From the NCBI RefSeq assembly GCF_019093865.1, contig NZ_JABJXD010000003.1, positions 124,001 through 188,000 on the forward strand: DNA of 64,000 nt, in the 5' to 3' direction. Within the stretch, counting starts at the first letter, position 1; each line of letters opens with the position of its first letter. The notes under the pieces are model-generated. The model was given only the letters and a program-made list of their open reading frames with translations, did not search any database and was not told the DNA's origin. Source of the stretch: Lentibacillus saliphilus. GTDB lineage: Bacteria; Bacillota; Bacilli; Bacillales; Amphibacillaceae. Both the position numbers and the translations under genes were made by a program. Of the stretch, positions 61,830-64,000 are shown piece after piece.

Positions 61830-63107
61830 TTATAAATAGCGAACATACACATATAAAGTTGACAATACAAGAGAGATCACAACCGACGGAACACCGTATA
61901 ACATAAATCGAACAAAGGGAATACGTTGTTTCGCACCCTCAGCAAGGCCAGCTACGACGATGTTTGCTGATGCACCTAATAATGTCGCATTTCCTCCTAG
62001 ACACGCACCGAGGGCAAGCGACCACCAGATCGGATCAAGATGCTCGACGCCATAGCCGGAAAACTGTTCAATGACAGGGATCATAGCCGCTACGAAGGGG
62101 ATGTTATCAACGAAACCAGATAACGTTCCTGATGTCCATAATATCATAATTGACGTCTCCGCGAGGGCGCCATTCGTATAACTCATAATTCCTTCCGCAA
62201 TCCAAGCAATGACCCCGACCTCCTCTAAGCCTCCTACAATTGTAAATAAGCCCACAAAGAAAAATAATGTTACCCATTCTACTTGGGAGAAAACAGCTTC
62301 TGTATCCATTTCATCATCTGTCCATAATAGAAGTAAAACAGCACCGGACAAGGCAACGGTCGTAATATCAACATTTAATACAGTATGCAAGCTAAAGCCA
62401 AGTAATGTTGCACCTAATACGATAAGTGATTTGTAGAGAAGTGGTGTTTTTCGCAAATACACATTAGCATCAATTGCCATTAATGTGTCTGGATTAATTT
62501 GACGCACCAATATTTCTTTTCTAAAGACCAAAACAGCAAGTCCGATAACAATAACGAGATTGAGCATAGCTAGCGGCGCTAAATGAACAATAAACGATAA
62601 GAAACCGAGGTGATCGACCGCCTGTCCAATCATAATATTTGGTGGATCACCAATCAATGTAGCTGCACCACCAATATTTGAGCTTATAATCGTTAACAGT
62701 AAATAAGGAAATGATGGTAAGTTTAATAACCTTGTAATATGCAATATGATTGGAACGAAGATTAATACCGTTGTCACATTATCTAGCAAGGCCGAGCCAA
62801 TTGCGACTAGGAGACTTGTACCAATTAACAATGGTATCGGTGAGCCCTTAATAGCTTGCGCAAAACGTACACCAACGTACGAAAAAAAATTAGACTTCTG
62901 GGTAATAGACACAAGGACCATCATCGAAAAAATTAACGCAATCGTATCCCAGTCAATATATTTAATAAATACATCTGACGTATCGTAAATACCTGTTAAG
63001 AGAAAGACGGTACCACCAGCCAGTGCCACCGTTGCACGATTGATCTTCTCGGTCATAATCAAGACGAAACTGATTAAAAATACAAGGACGGCAAAAACAA
63101 TCGCCAT
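61830..63107 (-). CDS. ArsB/NhaD family permease
   Basis: A 425-residue membrane protein of the ion transporter superfamily with about 11-12 helices. Typical motifs are SALLDNVTTVLIFVPI and NIGGAATLIGDPPNIMIG in the first half and the matching GFVDNIPFVAAMIPV and GGNATLLGASANIVVAG in the second, an inverted repeat of the fold. Relatives export arsenite, or exchange sodium for protons, or carry dicarboxylates; no arsR or arsenate reductase lies nearby, so sodium/proton exchange is a fair guess but not proven. It occupies the place where B. subtilis has yrbG, between spoVB and yrzE. Confidence 0.88.
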   Translation of the reverse strand: MAIVFAVLVFLISFVLIMTEKINRATVALAGGTVFLLTGIYDTSDVFIKYIDWDTIALIFSMMVLVSITQKSNFFSYVGVRFAQAIKGSPIPLLIGTSLLVAIGSALLDNVTTVLIFVPIILHITRLLNLPSFPYLLLTIISSNIGGAATLIGDPPNIMIGQAVDHLGFLSFIVHLAPLAMLNLVIVIGLAVLVFRKEILVRQINPDTLMAIDANVYLRKTPLLYKSLIVLGATLLGFSLHTVLNVDITTVALSGAVLLLLWTDDEMDTEAVFSQVEWVTLFFFVGLFTIVGGLEEVGVIAWIAEGIMSYTNGALAETSIMILWTSGTLSGFVDNIPFVAAMIPVIEQFSGYGVEHLDPIWWSLALGACLGGNATLLGASANIVVAGLAEGAKQRIPFVRFMLYGVPSVVISLVLSTLYVYVRYL

Positions 63108-63242
63108 ATGTCCACGCCCCCTGAGTAAACTTTGTCCTATTTACTCCAAATCATATGCTTGTACGTCTTTAAATATTTATAGTCTATATTCCATGTATGT
63201 GCATACACATTTTATAACTGGACAAACAAGGGGGATGGTGAC

Positions 63243-63623
63243 TTGGGAAAGCAAATGACAGCGCTGATGTATGGGTGGATTATTGTGTTAGGCTCTATAC
63301 TCATCACAAGTCTGATACTTGGACTATTACTTAAATTGACGTCGATGAATGAATCGGTATTATTTTGGGTTACACTCATCGTTGGACTTCTTTCTCTGTT
63401 CATGGGCGGATTGGTTGCAGGTATGAAAGGAAAAGAAAGAGGTTGGCTCATTGGGGGACTGACAGGGGTTGGTTTCACATTATTTGTCGTGCTCGTTCAA
63501 TACCTCGGTTATCAACAAGGCTTATCACTTGAGCAGGCTCTTTATCATCTCGGCTATATTTTAGCAGCCTTAACGGGTGGCGTGATCGGTGTTAATCTAA
63601 CAAACAGCTCTAGTGGGTATTAA
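63243..63623 (+). CDS. yrzE: TIGR04086 family membrane protein (YrzE-like)
   Basis: A 126-residue protein with four predicted transmembrane helices: YGWIIVLGSILITSLILGLLL, VLFWVTLIVGLLSLFMGGLVAG, the GWLIGGLTGVGFTLFVVLV segment and a C-terminal ILAALTGGVIGVNL. The pattern fits the TIGR04086/DUF3792 family. Function unknown. TTG start with AGGGGG 8 bases upstream; an internal ATG four codons later is an alternative. It is convergent with yajC, next to it as in B. subtilis. Confidence 0.85.
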   Translation: MGKQMTALMYGWIIVLGSILITSLILGLLLKLTSMNESVLFWVTLIVGLLSLFMGGLVAGMKGKERGWLIGGLTGVGFTLFVVLVQYLGYQQGLSLEQALYHLGYILAALTGGVIGVNLTNSSSGY

Positions 63624-63642
63624 CTATGATTCCTCTTCAAGC

Positions 63643-63682
63643 AAAAACAGACCAGTCGGCTTTTGCCAGCTGATCTGTTTTT
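63643..63682. terminator. Bidirectional terminator between yrzE and yajC
   Basis: AAAAACAGACCAG and CTGATCTGTTTTT pair with one mismatch, and GGC/GCC extend the stem. A-run and T-run lie on both sides. Confidence 0.85.
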
Positions 63683-63686
63683 ATAA

Positions 63687-63962
63687 TTAGTTAGAAGTTT
63701 GATCTTTAACTTCACGAACAGCAGAACGATCATATGTAAGCTTCGTACCGTCCTCCGTCTGTAAAACAACGGTGAGTTCATCAAGTGCATGTACAGTACC
63801 ATGCATGCCACCAATCGTTACGATTTTATTTCCTTTTTGCAAATCTGCCTGCATTTGTCTAACTTGCTTTTGACGTTTTTGCTGCGGGCGAATCAAAATG
63901 AAATAAAAGACCGCAATCATTAATACGATTGGTAACAATCCACTTAAAAGATTCGGATCCAT
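63687..63962 (-). CDS. yajC: Preprotein translocase subunit YajC
   Basis: YajC is a small accessory of SecDF at the Sec translocon. The 91-residue protein has one N-terminal transmembrane helix (about 5-24), then the conserved FYFILIRPQQKRQKQ and the cytosolic part LQKGNKIVTIGGMHGTV. The ATG of MDPNLLSG has AAAGGAGTG upstream; six earlier codons are open. In B. subtilis the queuosine genes tgt and queA lie upstream, which would be beyond the end of this window. Confidence 0.95.
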   Translation of the reverse strand: MDPNLLSGLLPIVLMIAVFYFILIRPQQKRQKQVRQMQADLQKGNKIVTIGGMHGTVHALDELTVVLQTEDGTKLTYDRSAVREVKDQTSN

Positions 63963-64000
63963 GTGTGTCACTCCTTTCATTTAGAAATTTTTAGCATTCG

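Overview
The window is a low-GC, gene-dense stretch of chromosome from an endospore-forming Bacillaceae bacterium. The gene order closely follows the dnaK-to-yajC (yrbF) segment of Bacillus subtilis: grpE-hrcA-hemW-lepA-yqxA-spoIIP-gpr-rpsT-holA-yqzM-comE-yqeMLK-nadD-yqeI-aroE-yqeHG-sda, then greA-udk-trmR-mltG-yrzB-ruvX-yrzL-alaS-recD2-mnmA-yrvO-rarA-aspS-hisS-yrvJ-dtd-relA-apt-recJ-secDF-comN-spoVB-yrzE-yajC. Six sporulation genes (spoIIP, gpr, sigK, rsfA, spoVB, sda) are present. A Mrp-type sodium/proton antiporter operon lies just before sigK, which would suit a salt- or alkali-tolerant genus. The genus cannot be fixed from the sequence alone.

Region by region. 0-10 kb: heat-shock genes with a perfect CIRCE operator, the translation factor LepA, spore protease and SpoIIP, ribosomal protein S20 and the clamp-loader delta subunit. 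10-19 kb: DNA-uptake genes comEC/EB/EA, then a tightly packed minus-strand operon for ribosome maturation and small-molecule metabolism (yqeM, rsfS, yqeK, nadD, yqeI, aroE, yqeH, yqeG). 19.3-26.3 kb: plus-strand sda behind DnaA boxes, the mrp operon (which lacks mrpB), and an uninterrupted sigK. 26.3-41.8 kb: a minus-strand housekeeping block ending in mnmA-yrvO for tRNA thiolation, with a T-box in front of alaS. 41.9-47.8 kb: rarA and an rsfA-type regulator on the plus strand, converging on a 6S RNA, then a T-box-controlled hisS-aspS operon. 47.8-50 kb: the only clearly mobile part, with a palindromic repeat and an IS110-family element whose 5' non-coding end is a plausible bridge RNA. 50-64 kb: amidase, dtd, relA, a 299-bp inverted-repeat element, apt, recJ, lapA, secDF, comN, spoVB, an ArsB/NhaD-type permease, yrzE and yajC.

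Most of the window is ordinary conserved core genome. The points most worth a second look are the missing mrpB, the IS110 leader, the 299-bp cruciform element between apt and relA and its decayed partial copy beside comEC, the GACAC specifier region of the hisS T-box, and several genes missing from otherwise syntenic blocks (comER, trhP1/trhP2, cymR, tcdA). No tRNA, rRNA, CRISPR array, prophage or recognisable defence system was seen.
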